64,000 bases of DNA from Paraburkholderia hospita (GTDB taxonomy: Bacteria > Pseudomonadota > Gammaproteobacteria > Burkholderiales > Burkholderiaceae): NCBI RefSeq assembly GCF_002902965.1, contig NZ_CP026106.1:1612001-1676000 (forward strand). Direction: 5' to 3'. Below are positions 16,422 through 24,848 of this stretch, in pieces. The notes beneath the pieces were generated by a model. The model was not told the DNA's origin. It ran no database searches and was given only the letters and a program-made list of their open reading frames with translations. Numbering within the stretch: position 1 is the first letter of the stretch; every line of letters begins with the position of its first letter. A program made the position numbers and the translations under genes.

Positions 16422-17435
16422 GTGGCGACCCTAAAAGATGTAGCGGAGCTGGCGGGCGTGGGGCTCTCGACAGCCTCGCGCGCCATTTCCGGCAAAGGAC
16501 CCGTATCGGCCGAGGCGGCTGCACGCGTGCAGGCCGCGATCGCCGAACTCAACTTCCGGCCTTCGTCGATAGGCCGTGCGATGGCCACGCAGCAGCTGGG
16601 CATCATTGGCCTTTTCGTGCCGACTTTCTTCGGCTCGTATTACGGCACGATTCTCAAGCAGACCGATCTGGAACTGCGCTCGGTGCACCGGCACGTGGTG
16701 GTAGCGACGGGTTGCGGCGAGTCGACACCGCGTGAGCAGGCGCTCGAAGCCGTGCAGTTTCTGATCGGACGCGATTGCGATGGCGTCGTCGTGATCAGTC
16801 ACGACCTGCACGATGAAGACCTCGATCAGTTGCACCAGATGCACCCGAAGATGGTCTTTCTCAACCGCGCGTTCGATGCGTTGCCGGATGCGTCGTTTTG
16901 CGCCGATCATCGGCGCGGTGGTGAAATTGCGGCGGCGACGCTGCTGGAGCATGGGCATCGTAAGATCGCCGTGATCTCGGGGCCGTATACGGCATCGGAC
17001 AATATCGAGCGGCTTGAAGGTTTCTTCGACGAACTCGCGCGTCACGGCATTGCGCGTGAGTCGGTGCCGTTGATCGAATCGGACTTTTCGCCGGAAGGCG
17101 GATATGCGGCGACGTGCCAGTTGCTTGAATCGAAAGTGCCGTTTACGGGGCTTTTTTGTGCGAACGATACGATGGCCGTCAGTGCGCTTGCGCGGTTTCA
17201 GCAGTTGGGCATTTCGGTGCCCGGCGATGTGTCTGTGATCGGCTATGACGATGATTATTCTGCGGCTTATTCCGCGCCTGCTTTGACGTCGGTGCATATT
17301 CCGACTGCTGAACTCACGCAGAACGCGGTGCGCTGGCTCATCAACCAGTGCTATGGGACCAAGTGGGATATCTTTCGCGAGTTTCCCGTGACGGTGTCGA
17401 TGCGGGCTTCGGTTGGGCCGCCGAAAGCGGCGTGA
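16422..17435 (+). CDS. LacI-family transcriptional regulator
   Basis: A 337-residue repressor. The N-terminal helix-turn-helix (ATLKDVAELAGVGLSTASRAI) and hinge region (NFRPSSIGRAMAT) are classical, followed by a periplasmic-binding-like sugar domain ending near residue 330. The start is GTG with GGAGAC upstream. It is 36 bp after the ATPase gene in the same direction, so it is probably the local regulator, acting at the palindrome upstream of the GH1 gene and responding to a glucoside or glucose-derived ligand. Confidence 0.93.
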   Translation: MATLKDVAELAGVGLSTASRAISGKGPVSAEAAARVQAAIAELNFRPSSIGRAMATQQLGIIGLFVPTFFGSYYGTILKQTDLELRSVHRHVVVATGCGESTPREQALEAVQFLIGRDCDGVVVISHDLHDEDLDQLHQMHPKMVFLNRAFDALPDASFCADHRRGGEIAAATLLEHGHRKIAVISGPYTASDNIERLEGFFDELARHGIARESVPLIESDFSPEGGYAATCQLLESKVPFTGLFCANDTMAVSALARFQQLGISVPGDVSVIGYDDDYSAAYSAPALTSVHIPTAELTQNAVRWLINQCYGTKWDIFREFPVTVSMRASVGPPKAA

Positions 17436-17515
17436 AAGTGTGTCGGCGACGGCTTGATTTGTCGCGGTTTGCGGTGCTGGATTAGCATGAGGGTTCAACC
17501 GCCGCAGGAGCTCCT

Positions 17516-17896
17516 ATGCAGCCACCGCCTCTCGATAATCCCTTTCTCGAATCGCTCGCGGTCGAATTGACCGAATGGAAGAGCGGTTATGCCGAGTTTA
17601 CGATGCCGATTCGGCCGGAGACGCTTAACCGTCAGCGCGTCTTGCAAGGTGGTGCGATTGCTACTCTCCTTGACGCTGCCGCGGGCTATTCGGGGCTCTT
17701 TAGTGAAGGTGATCCGATTCACGCGTTTACGTTGTCGCTGACGATCAGCTATCTCGACAAGGGGCTCGGGGAAAAGGTCATTAGTAAAGGGTTTCTTGAA
17801 CGTAAAGGACGGTCAGTGTTCTTTGCTCGCGCTGAGGCGTGGGTTGATCACAAGGTGTTGATTGCTAGTGCGCAAGGGGTTTTTAAGTACGCATGA
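17516..17896 (+). CDS. PaaI-type hotdog thioesterase
   Basis: A 126-residue single hotdog-fold acyl-CoA thioesterase. The segment LNRQRVLQGGAIATLLDAAAGYSG matches the PaaI-type active-site helix (G-G-x-x-x-x-L-x-D), with the catalytic Asp about residue 53. LSISYLDKG-like and GRSVFFARAEAW strands complete the fold. An AGGAG site about six bases before ATG supports the start. It probably hydrolyses aromatic or short acyl-CoAs; the substrate is not visible. It ends just before repeat element copy 2, and no partner genes are adjacent. Confidence 0.88.
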   Translation: MQPPPLDNPFLESLAVELTEWKSGYAEFTMPIRPETLNRQRVLQGGAIATLLDAAAGYSGLFSEGDPIHAFTLSLTISYLDKGLGEKVISKGFLERKGRSVFFARAEAWVDHKVLIASAQGVFKYA

Positions 17897-18567
17897 GGTG
17901 GGGTGTTTTTTTGTCTGCGACGCTGGGTGGTTTGATATGGCTTTGCGCTGGCATCCGGTTTGGTTTTTTTGCCTTTTCGCTGGCATCCGCGTTATGGTGT
18001 TTGCTGTTCACGCGTTGCCCCTGTGCGGGGCGGCACCTACTTTTCTTTGCCGCCGCAAAGAAAAGTAGGCAAAAGAAAGCGGCTAACACCGTCAGTTCTT
18101 GTGTTTGCCTGAGGGCCCCCAACCGGTCTTATGCTTCACACGGCAACATCTCTGTTGGCGCGCGTTGCCAACGCTTCGAATAAACGCCTCACCCGCTTCG
18201 AATTCCCATACACGAGCGAGCGGCAGCGAATGGCATGTGCCGCCCAGGCGGCAAACTGTGTGTAGGCTGTCGGGTCGTATAGCTTGGCGCTCTTACATGG
18301 TGGAACGCGTGCGCTATCGGTCCGAAGTGAGGCGTTTGGAGTACTACGGCCTACACACAGTTTGCCACCTGGGCGGCAGTGGAATATCTGACACGGCACG
18401 CTGCAACGCGGGTGCGTGAAGCGGGTGAGGCGCAGCGCAAGAGCGCTGGCAACGAACGTGGATCACGTGATTGCCGTGTGAAGCGTAAGACCGTTCGGGG
18501 GCCCTCAGGCAGGAAGACGTGTTGGCGGTGTTAGCCGCTTTCTTTTGCCTACTTTTCTTTGCGGCGG

Positions 18568-19845
18568 TGTACAGACTGGAGACATCGTTGACACATGTAC
18601 AGGGACATCGCTGACACATGATGGTCAGGGTTTGGGCTCCTTCAGGTCAAGTTTTTCGACACGCTGATGGGCGAACCAGAACTCGATCACCCCGTCTTCG
18701 TCCTCGCTCGGGCGGGCTGCCACATGCAAGCCCTTGAGCGCAATCGAGAGCTTCAGTTTCTCGCCCCGGAAGCGCACCACGCCGCTTGAGTTGACCAGTA
18801 AAACTTCATCGCCGGACTCGTATTCGGGCTCCGGGAGGCGATCGGGCATCCTGCTCAGGCTGCACGCGTAGCGGGTAATCGGCGTGGCCATCCCGAGTGC
18901 CTCGTGTGGACGCTCGGTGTTGTACACCTGCCGCCAGCGATCCAGTGCCTGCTGCACGTGCTCGTGCGTGTTGAAGGCGTGCCGCTGCAGCACTTCGGCC
19001 TTCAGCGAGCGGTGAAACCGTTCGTCCTTGCCATTGGTCTGCGGGTGATACGGCCTGCTGTAGCTCACATGGATACCCAGCCGGATCAGCCAGACGGCGA
19101 GCTCGGTGAGCTGTCCCGGCGCGCTGGGCGAACCCCACGGCGCGCCGTTGTCGGTGTTGATACGCGAGGGTAGCCCGTAGCAGCGGAACGCCTGCTCGAG
19201 CGCTTCCTGCACGACCTGCGTGGTGGTGCGCGAGCAGGCGCTCAGCACGATGTTGTAGCGCGAGTGATCGTCGATGACCGTCAGCGGCGCGCAGCGCCCG
19301 CTCTCCAGGGTCGGGAAGTCGCCCTTGAAGTCCATCTGCCACAACGAGTTCGGATGCTCATGCTCGAAGCGTTGCCAGTGCTGGCGCTGTCGCGACGCGT
19401 GTTCGTCGATCAGCCCGTGGCGCCGCAGGATCTCGGTGATGGTGGCAGGCGCGGGCACCTCGGTCTGGCCCAGATCGCGCAGGCGCTGTGCGATCTTGCG
19501 TCCGCCCCAGCCGTGCTGGCAGCGCAGGTCCAGCACCAGCGCTTCGATGTGCTCCGGTGAGCGTGTGGGGCTGTGATGCGGGCGGCGGGAGCGGTCGGCC
19601 AGTCCGTCGACGCCTTCGCTCTTATGGCGTCCAAGCCACTTGTAGCCCGTCTGACGGGTGATCTTGTATTTGCGGCACAACTCGCTGAACGGCACCGCCT
19701 GCGTGACGGCATCGCGCACGAAGTCTTCGCGGAGATTCATGGTGTCTTTTGCATCCCAGGGCATGGTTGGAATCCGGGCGTTTGATTACCCGAAAGTGTC
19801 AGTCATGTCCCTGTACACCTGTCAGCTATGTCTCCAGTCTGTACA
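18568..19845 (-). mobile_element. IS481-family insertion sequence, complete
   Basis: 1278 bp bounded by inverted repeats that begin TGTACAGACTGGAGACAT on both ends (18 identical bases, then diverging but resuming at TGTACAGGGACAT). Flanked by the direct repeat CGGCGG (18562-18567 and 19846-19851), a 6-bp target duplication. One intact transposase gene is inside. It sits exactly in the loop of a hairpin of repeat copy 2, so ends and target are both unambiguous. Intact gene and clean ends suggest a recent, possibly active insertion. Confidence 0.96.
18625..19764 (-). CDS. IS481-family transposase
   Basis: A 379-residue DDE transposase. The N-terminus is a helix-turn-helix (FSELCRKYKITRQTGYKWLGRH) with a second HTH_32-like region. 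The rve catalytic domain has the first Asp in WQMDFKG, the second in INTDNGAPWGS and the Glu in GKDERFHRSLKAEV. A short beta-rich C-terminal extension follows. The frame is uninterrupted. The gene fills the IS between its terminal repeats and reads leftward. Confidence 0.95.
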   Translation of the reverse strand: MPWDAKDTMNLREDFVRDAVTQAVPFSELCRKYKITRQTGYKWLGRHKSEGVDGLADRSRRPHHSPTRSPEHIEALVLDLRCQHGWGGRKIAQRLRDLGQTEVPAPATITEILRRHGLIDEHASRQRQHWQRFEHEHPNSLWQMDFKGDFPTLESGRCAPLTVIDDHSRYNIVLSACSRTTTQVVQEALEQAFRCYGLPSRINTDNGAPWGSPSAPGQLTELAVWLIRLGIHVSYSRPYHPQTNGKDERFHRSLKAEVLQRHAFNTHEHVQQALDRWRQVYNTERPHEALGMATPITRYACSLSRMPDRLPEPEYESGDEVLLVNSSGVVRFRGEKLKLSIALKGLHVAARPSEDEDGVIEFWFAHQRVEKLDLKEPKP

Positions 19846-20100
19846 CGGCGGCAAAGAAAAGTAGGTGCCGCCCCGCACAGGGGCGACGCGTGAACGTCAA
19901 ACACCGTAACGCGGATGCCAGCGCAAACCCCAGAAAACCAAACCGCCCGCCCCACGAAGGCAAAACCCAGCCCAGCGTCGCAGACAAAAACAAAAAACAC
20001 CACCTCCCGGCATACTTCCCAGCAATCAGTTAACATCAACGTTCCCTCGAAGAATTCCAGCCCGCGCGCGCAGCGCGCAAAAAATCCTCAGGAACACAGC

Positions 20101-21549
20101 ATGGTCACATCCAGCAGCTACACCGATACCCGTCTGTTGATCAACAACGAGTGGTGCGACGCCGCCAGCGGCAAGACCCTCGACGTCGTCAATCCCGCGA
20201 CGGGCAAGCCGATCGGCAAGGTCGCGCACGCGGGCAAGGCCGATCTGGACCGCGCGCTGGAAGCCGCGCAGAAGGGCTTCGAAGCGTGGCGCAAGGTGCC
20301 CGCCAACGAGCGCGCGACGACCATGCGCAAGGCAGCCGGCTTCGTACGCGAGCGCGCCGACAGCATCGCGCGCCTGATGACGCAGGAGCAGGGCAAGCCG
20401 TTCGCGGAAGCGCGTGTCGAAGTGCTGTCGGCCGCCGACATCATCGAATGGTTCGCGGACGAAGGCCGCCGTGTCTACGGCCGCGTCGTGCCGTCGCGTA
20501 ACCTGAACGCGCAATCGCTCGTCATCAAGGAGCCGATCGGCCCCGTCGCCGCGTTCACGCCGTGGAATTTCCCCGTCAATCAGGTGGTGCGCAAGCTGAG
20601 CGCCGCGCTCGCAAGCGGCTGCTCGTTCCTCGTCAAGGCGCCTGAAGAGACGCCCGCATCGCCCGCACAACTGTTGCAAGCGTTCGTCGATGCAGGCGTG
20701 CCCGCCGGCACGGTCGGCCTCGTGTTCGGCGATCCCGCCGAAATTTCGAGCTACCTGATTCCGCATCCCGTCATCCGCAAGGTCACGTTCACGGGTTCGA
20801 CGCCCGTCGGCAAGCAGCTCGCCGCGCTCGCCGGCCAGCACATGAAGCGCGCGACGATGGAACTCGGCGGCCACGCGCCCGTGATCGTCGCGGAAGACGC
20901 AGACGTCGCGCTCGCCGTCAAGGCAGCGGGCGGTGCGAAGTTCCGTAACGCGGGCCAGGTGTGCATCTCGCCGACGCGTTTCCTCGTGCACAACAGCATC
21001 CGCGAAGAGTTCGCCGCGGCGCTCGTCAAGCACGCAGAGAGCCTGAAGGTCGGCGACGGCCTCGCTGAAGGCACGCAACTCGGGCCGCTCGCGAACGCGC
21101 GCCGTCTGACGGCGATGGCGAACATCATCGAGAACGCGCGCTCAACGGGCGCGACGGTCGCGACGGGCGGCGAGCGCATCGGCTCGGAAGGCAACTTCTT
21201 CGCGCCGACCGTGCTGACGGACGTGACGCTCGAAGCCGACGTGTTCAACAACGAGCCGTTCGGCCCGATCGCCGCAATCCGCGGCTTCGACAAACTCGAA
21301 GACGCCATCGCCGAAGCGAACCGTCTGCCGTTCGGTCTCGCGGGCTATGCGTTCACGAAGTCGTTCCGCAACGTGCACCTGCTGTCGCAGAACCTCGAAG
21401 TCGGCATGCTGTGGATCAACCAGCCCGCCACGCCGACGCCGGAAATGCCGTTCGGCGGCGTCAAGGATTCGGGCTACGGCTCGGAAGGCGGACCGGAAGC
21501 GATGGAAGCCTATCTCGTGACGAAGGCCGTCACCGTCATGGCCGTATAA
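20101..21549 (+). CDS. NAD(P)-dependent aldehyde dehydrogenase (succinate-semialdehyde dehydrogenase-like)
   Basis: A 482-residue cytoplasmic enzyme oxidising an aldehyde to the acid. The cofactor segment [19 protein letters not shown], the glycine motif [11 protein letters not shown], the general-base region [11 protein letters not shown] and the catalytic cysteine in [12 protein letters not shown] are all present. [15 protein letters not shown] is near the C-terminus. Overall it is most like GabD-type succinate-semialdehyde dehydrogenases, but substrate choice within this superfamily cannot be fixed by eye. Start chosen at ATG 20101, with AGGAACACAGC upstream. It stands alone, 255 bp after the IS481 element, and is followed by an intrinsic terminator. 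Confidence 0.9.
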   Translation: MVTSSSYTDTRLLINNEWCDAASGKTLDVVNPATGKPIGKVAHAGKADLDRALEAAQKGFEAWRKVPANERATTMRKAAGFVRERADSIARLMTQEQGKPFAEARVEVLSAADIIEWFADEGRRVYGRVVPSRNLNAQSLVIKEPIGPVAAFTPWNFPVNQVVRKLSAALASGCSFLVKAPEETPASPAQLLQAFVDAGVPAGTVGLVFGDPAEISSYLIPHPVIRKVTFTGSTPVGKQLAALAGQHMKRATMELGGHAPVIVAEDADVALAVKAAGGAKFRNAGQVCISPTRFLVHNSIREEFAAALVKHAESLKVGDGLAEGTQLGPLANARRLTAMANIIENARSTGATVATGGERIGSEGNFFAPTVLTDVTLEADVFNNEPFGPIAAIRGFDKLEDAIAEANRLPFGLAGYAFTKSFRNVHLLSQNLEVGMLWINQPATPTPEMPFGGVKDSGYGSEGGPEAMEAYLVTKAVTVMAV

Positions 21550-21571
21550 AGTCTGCTGAAAACGTAGACAT

Positions 21572-21599
21572 GCCGCCCGCTGCAATGGCGGGCGGTTTG
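21572..21599 (+). terminator. intrinsic terminator after the aldehyde dehydrogenase
   Basis: Stem CCGCCCGC (21573-21580) and GCGGGCGG (21588-21595) with a 7-base loop, followed by a short T run. It is 23 bp after the stop codon. Confidence 0.75.
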
Positions 21600-21953
21600 C
21601 TCACAGATGCGTATCCCCAACGCCGCGTTGAGCCGGTTCGTCGGACGAATCGAAAGCTGTTGGTAAAACTCCCGATTGGTGGCACCGCGTCGCGCTTCTA
21701 GCATGGCGTTCGATGCTGCACGCTCGCGCATCGAATGCTTATACCGTTGCTTCGTTTTCAAACGCGGCAGATCGCTTCCGTTCTACTACTCACTGCATTG
21801 CCGCTGCAAGCTGGGCGTATGCAGCAAGTCGCTGCTTTGCCCATGCCCCGCGCGTGACAAGAAAAACGAAAACGCACGACGCGCAGGCCCCTACGTGAGG
21901 CGCGATTGCGCCTGAGCATCGTCCGTCACGTCACGAGTCACTGGAGAGTTTCG
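21600..21953. other. intergenic, no gene seen
   Basis: A 354-bp gap. Open frames across it have the composition of chance frames (Arg/Cys/Ser-rich) and lack ribosome sites. It presumably holds the promoter of the gene at 21954. Confidence 0.5.
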
Positions 21954-22442
21954 ATGATCTTTCATGCGTCCATTCCCACGCAAAATCCCGAGCGCGTTGC
22001 GCGCACGCTTGCTGAAGTGTGGGGCGGTTTCGCCGCGCCGTTTTCTCCTTTCGAAGGCGCGTGGATGGCGGTGGCGGGCGACGACCGCGGCACGATCATC
22101 GAGACCTATCCGAGCAACCTCACGCTCACGCCCGGCGACACGCAGGAGCCGCTCGCGTCGATGACGAACACGCGCGCACAATACAGCGGCTTTCATATGG
22201 CCGTCGCGTCGCCGCTGTCGGCAGAGCAGGTGATCGCAATTGGCGAGCGGGAAGGATGGCGTGCCGTGCGCTGCACGCGCGGCAACAACTTCTTCGACGT
22301 GATCGAGCTATGGATCGAAAACAGCACGTTGATCGAAGTGCTGACACCCGAGATGCAGGCGCAGTATCTCGGCTTCGCGACGCCCGAGAACTTCCGCGCG
22401 CTTGCCGAGCAAGCTTCCGCTTCTGTTGTTGCATCGCAATGA
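21954..22442 (+). CDS. conserved hypothetical protein, 162 residues
   Basis: A GGAGAG site seven bases before the ATG supports the start. The sequence begins MIFHASIPTQNPERVARTLAEVWGG and contains MTNTRAQYSGFHMAVASPLSAEQVIAI and a late IEVLTPEMQAQYLGF. Alternating beta/alpha character with the pattern of a bound-ligand vicinal-oxygen-chelate fold is possible, but metal ligands are not clear, so I do not assign the family. It is soluble with no signal peptide. A DUF302 gene follows 36 bp later in the same direction and may be co-transcribed. Confidence 0.72.
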   Translation: MIFHASIPTQNPERVARTLAEVWGGFAAPFSPFEGAWMAVAGDDRGTIIETYPSNLTLTPGDTQEPLASMTNTRAQYSGFHMAVASPLSAEQVIAIGEREGWRAVRCTRGNNFFDVIELWIENSTLIEVLTPEMQAQYLGFATPENFRALAEQASASVVASQ

Positions 22443-22478
22443 CTACACTGCGGTGATGTCCCTTCACCGGAGTCCGCG

Positions 22479-22895
22479 ATGACTGCCGCAGCGAAATGTC
22501 CCGCGTCGGTTGTGACGTTCAGGAGCGAGCACGGCTTTTCGATCACGGTCGCGCGGCTGCGCGGCCTGCTCGCTGACAAAGGCATGACGATCTTCGTCGA
22601 TATCGATCAGGCCGACGCCGCCGCGCAAGTCGGCATGACACTGCGCCCGACGCGTCTGATCGTGTTCGGCAACCCGAAGGGCGGCACGCCCGTGATGCAG
22701 GCGAACCCTTTGGCGGGGCTGCTGCTGCCGCTTAAGGCGCTCGTGTGGGAAGACGAAGCGCGCGTCACGTGGCTCGCCATCGACGACCTGACAGGCGCGC
22801 TCGTCGACGGCTATGGGCTGGAGGCGTCGCTCGTCGAACCGCTCGTCAAAGCGAAGGCGCTGATCCAGGTAGCGGCTGCGCGCGATTCCGCGTGA
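22479..22895 (+). CDS. DUF302-domain protein
   Basis: A 138-residue soluble protein of the DUF302 family. Hallmarks are SITVARLRGLLADKGMTIFVDIDQADAAAQVGM, then LRPTRLIVFGNPKGGTPVMQANPLAGLLLPLKALVWED. The fold is a small alpha/beta domain of unknown biochemical function, found alone or joined to other domains. GGAG lies six bases before the ATG. No signal peptide is seen, whereas some homologues are exported. Probably transcribed with the preceding hypothetical gene. Confidence 0.85.
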   Translation: MTAAAKCPASVVTFRSEHGFSITVARLRGLLADKGMTIFVDIDQADAAAQVGMTLRPTRLIVFGNPKGGTPVMQANPLAGLLLPLKALVWEDEARVTWLAIDDLTGALVDGYGLEASLVEPLVKAKALIQVAAARDSA

Positions 22896-23050
22896 GCGGT
22901 AGCGTCCGTGCTCCGATGCGCGGGCCACGCGCCGCCATGCGTTCGATCAATAAGTGTCACAAAGGCTTGCGTACGCGAGGCGTAGAGTCGGGTTCGCGTC
23001 TACCATGACGCGTTGCCGCGCACGGCGCGAGCGTTCATGACACGACACGT

Positions 23051-24046
23051 ATGCATCGAATGCGGATACCGGGGTTTGCGTTTGTCTTATCGATTCTCAC
23101 GGCACTTTCAGCGTGCACGGCAGGTTCCGCCGTCGCGCCACCTCACGCTGACAGCGCCCGCACATTGCCGGCGCTGATCGCCCATCGTGGCGGAACGGCC
23201 GATTATCCCGAGAACACATTGGCCGCCATCGAAGGCGCGCTCGCGAATCATGCCGACGTCATCTGGCTCACGGTGCAGTTGAGCCGGGACGGTGTGCCTG
23301 TGTTGTATCGTCCGAAAGATCTGTCGGCGTTGACGGACGCAAGCGGCCCGGTGGCGAGCCGGACGGCGGCGGAGCTGGCGCGCGTCAATGCGGGCTGGCA
23401 GTTCGAGGCGCTGGATGCGCCGGGGGCCTGGCCGTATCGCTCGAAGCCTGTTGGCATACCGACGCTCGAAGACGCGCTGCGGATCATCCCGCGCAACGTG
23501 CCCGTCGTGCTTGACATGAAGGCGTTGCCCGCTGCGCCCCAGGCGGCGGCCGTCGCGCGCGTGCTCGATGCGCTGGATGCGTGGCCGCGCGTCACAATCT
23601 ATTCGACCGAAGCGGATTATCAGGCGGCATTCGCGCAGTATCCGCAGGCGCGCGTGTTCGAGTCGCGCGATGCGACGCGTCAGCGGCTCTTCGGCGTCGC
23701 GCTGACGGGGCAATGCGATGCGCCGCAGGCCGGTACGCGCGCAGGCTTCGAGTTGGGCCGCAAGGTGGAGTTGATCGAGCGCTTCACACTCGGCGAAGGG
23801 CGCTCGACTTTCGCCGCCCGCACATGGACGCCCGCATCGGTGCAATGCTTTCGCGGCGCCGCCGATACATGGCTGGTCGCGTTCGCCGTGAATGACGCGG
23901 CGACCTATCGCGAAGCCGCGTGTCTGCATATGGACGCCGTGCTGGTCGATTCGCCGCGAACGCTGTCGCGCGTGCGGGCCGCACTGCAGTCAGCACAGAA
24001 ACCTCTCGATTGCAGCGCGGCGAGCAACAGCGGCGCGTCGCACTAG
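23051..24046 (+). CDS. GDPD-like lipoprotein with degenerate active site
   Basis: A 331-residue exported lipoprotein: the signal peptide ends at a LSAC lipobox (Cys22). The mature part has the glycerophosphodiester phosphodiesterase start IAHRGGTADYPENT (His45, Arg46, Glu54, Asn55). In place of the usual E-x-D of the first strands it reads Trp72-Leu-Thr74, and the usual His-Asp after DGVPV is Arg87-Pro88. Two metal ligands and a catalytic histidine are therefore missing. The C-terminal half keeps the barrel pattern (IPTLEDAL, VVLDMKA, AFAVNDAATYREA, VDSPRTL). It is probably a binding or structural protein, or has a different chemistry. A convergent thioredoxin gene ends 13 bp away. Confidence 0.82.
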   Translation: MHRMRIPGFAFVLSILTALSACTAGSAVAPPHADSARTLPALIAHRGGTADYPENTLAAIEGALANHADVIWLTVQLSRDGVPVLYRPKDLSALTDASGPVASRTAAELARVNAGWQFEALDAPGAWPYRSKPVGIPTLEDALRIIPRNVPVVLDMKALPAAPQAAAVARVLDALDAWPRVTIYSTEADYQAAFAQYPQARVFESRDATRQRLFGVALTGQCDAPQAGTRAGFELGRKVELIERFTLGEGRSTFAARTWTPASVQCFRGAADTWLVAFAVNDAATYREAACLHMDAVLVDSPRTLSRVRAALQSAQKPLDCSAASNSGASH

Positions 24047-24059
24047 CCCGCACACGTTC

Positions 24060-24587
24060 TCATTGATTGCCGGGGCTTGTCGCGATTGCCGCCGCCAGCA
24101 ACGCTTCGAGCTTCTCGGGGCTCGCCAGCCCCGTAATCGTGCCGACCTTGCGCCCGTTGCCGTCATAGACGACGGTGAACGGCACCGCACCGCGCGTATC
24201 GCCTGCGCGAAGCATGATCGCGATGCCACCCATGCCCGCGAGATAGAGCGGGTAGTTGATCCCATAGTCGTGCGCGAATGCACGCACGGCAGCCGCTTCG
24301 TCGAGTGCGACGCCGACGAATTGCGCCTTGCCGCGATACGCGTCCTGCATCGCGACGAAGGCGGGCACTTCGGTGCGGCATGGCCCGCACCACGGCGCCC
24401 AGAAATTGACGACGAGGGCGTGACCGCGATAGCGGTCGAGCGATTCGAGCTTGCCGTCGAGCGGCTGCAACTGCGTCTGATAGATGGCAGCGGGCCCTGC
24501 GGGCGCGGCCGCGAGCGCTGCGCTGCATGCAAAGGCCGCGGCGAGGGACGCCGCGTATCGGCGGGGCGTCGATGAGACGACATTCAT
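24060..24587 (-). CDS. TlpA/ResA-type exported thioredoxin
   Basis: A periplasmic or membrane-anchored thiol-disulfide oxidoreductase of 175 residues from the ATG at 24587; an in-frame ATG at 24605 is possible. The N-terminal hydrophobic stretch (YAASLAAAFACSAALAAAPAG) is a signal peptide. The redox motif WCGPC occurs within VNFWAPWCGPCRTEVPAF, and cis-Pro lies in AVPFTVVYD. Such proteins reduce cytochrome c or other exported disulfides, drawing electrons from a DsbD/CcdA-type partner. It stands alone, convergent with the GDPD-like gene. Confidence 0.9.
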   Translation of the reverse strand: MNVVSSTPRRYAASLAAAFACSAALAAAPAGPAAIYQTQLQPLDGKLESLDRYRGHALVVNFWAPWCGPCRTEVPAFVAMQDAYRGKAQFVGVALDEAAAVRAFAHDYGINYPLYLAGMGGIAIMLRAGDTRGAVPFTVVYDGNGRKVGTITGLASPEKLEALLAAAIATSPGNQ

Positions 24588-24848
24588 GTCTGACGAAATC
24601 TCCATGGCGAAAACAGGAGCGCCGAGCATACGGATCAACGCGTTCCCGGCACATGCTTGCGCGGCTCACATTCCTGCCCGATCGGCTCATCGAAAGCGGC
24701 GAGTGTGATTCCCGAAGGCTATTGATCCGATCGAGCATCTTGACGAGACGGCCTGGCATTCGCGAGCTCGTGCGTCGCCTCTAAAGTGCGTTCCATTGGC
24801 GCATCGGATGCAGTACGGTCGGCGACGCGCATCGGACAGGAGAGTGAC

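Larger units (their letters stand above)
17979..19925. repeat. large inverted-repeat element, copy 2 (split by IS481-family element)
   Basis: Second copy of the dyad element. Left part 17979-18567, right part 19846-19925; the core is 18012-19889. Removing the 1278-bp IS and one 6-bp target copy leaves 594 bp, exactly the core length of copy 1. The same islands are present (GCCCCTGTGCGGGGC, the AAAAGTAGG hairpin, TGCCTGAGGGCCCCC, GCCTACACACAGTTTGCC). The IS interrupts the loop of the right-hand hairpin. Confidence 0.92.

Noticed and set aside
21676..21915. Short open frame in the gap after the aldehyde dehydrogenase
   Set aside because: Arg/Cys-rich chance composition, no ribosome site, no recognisable feature.
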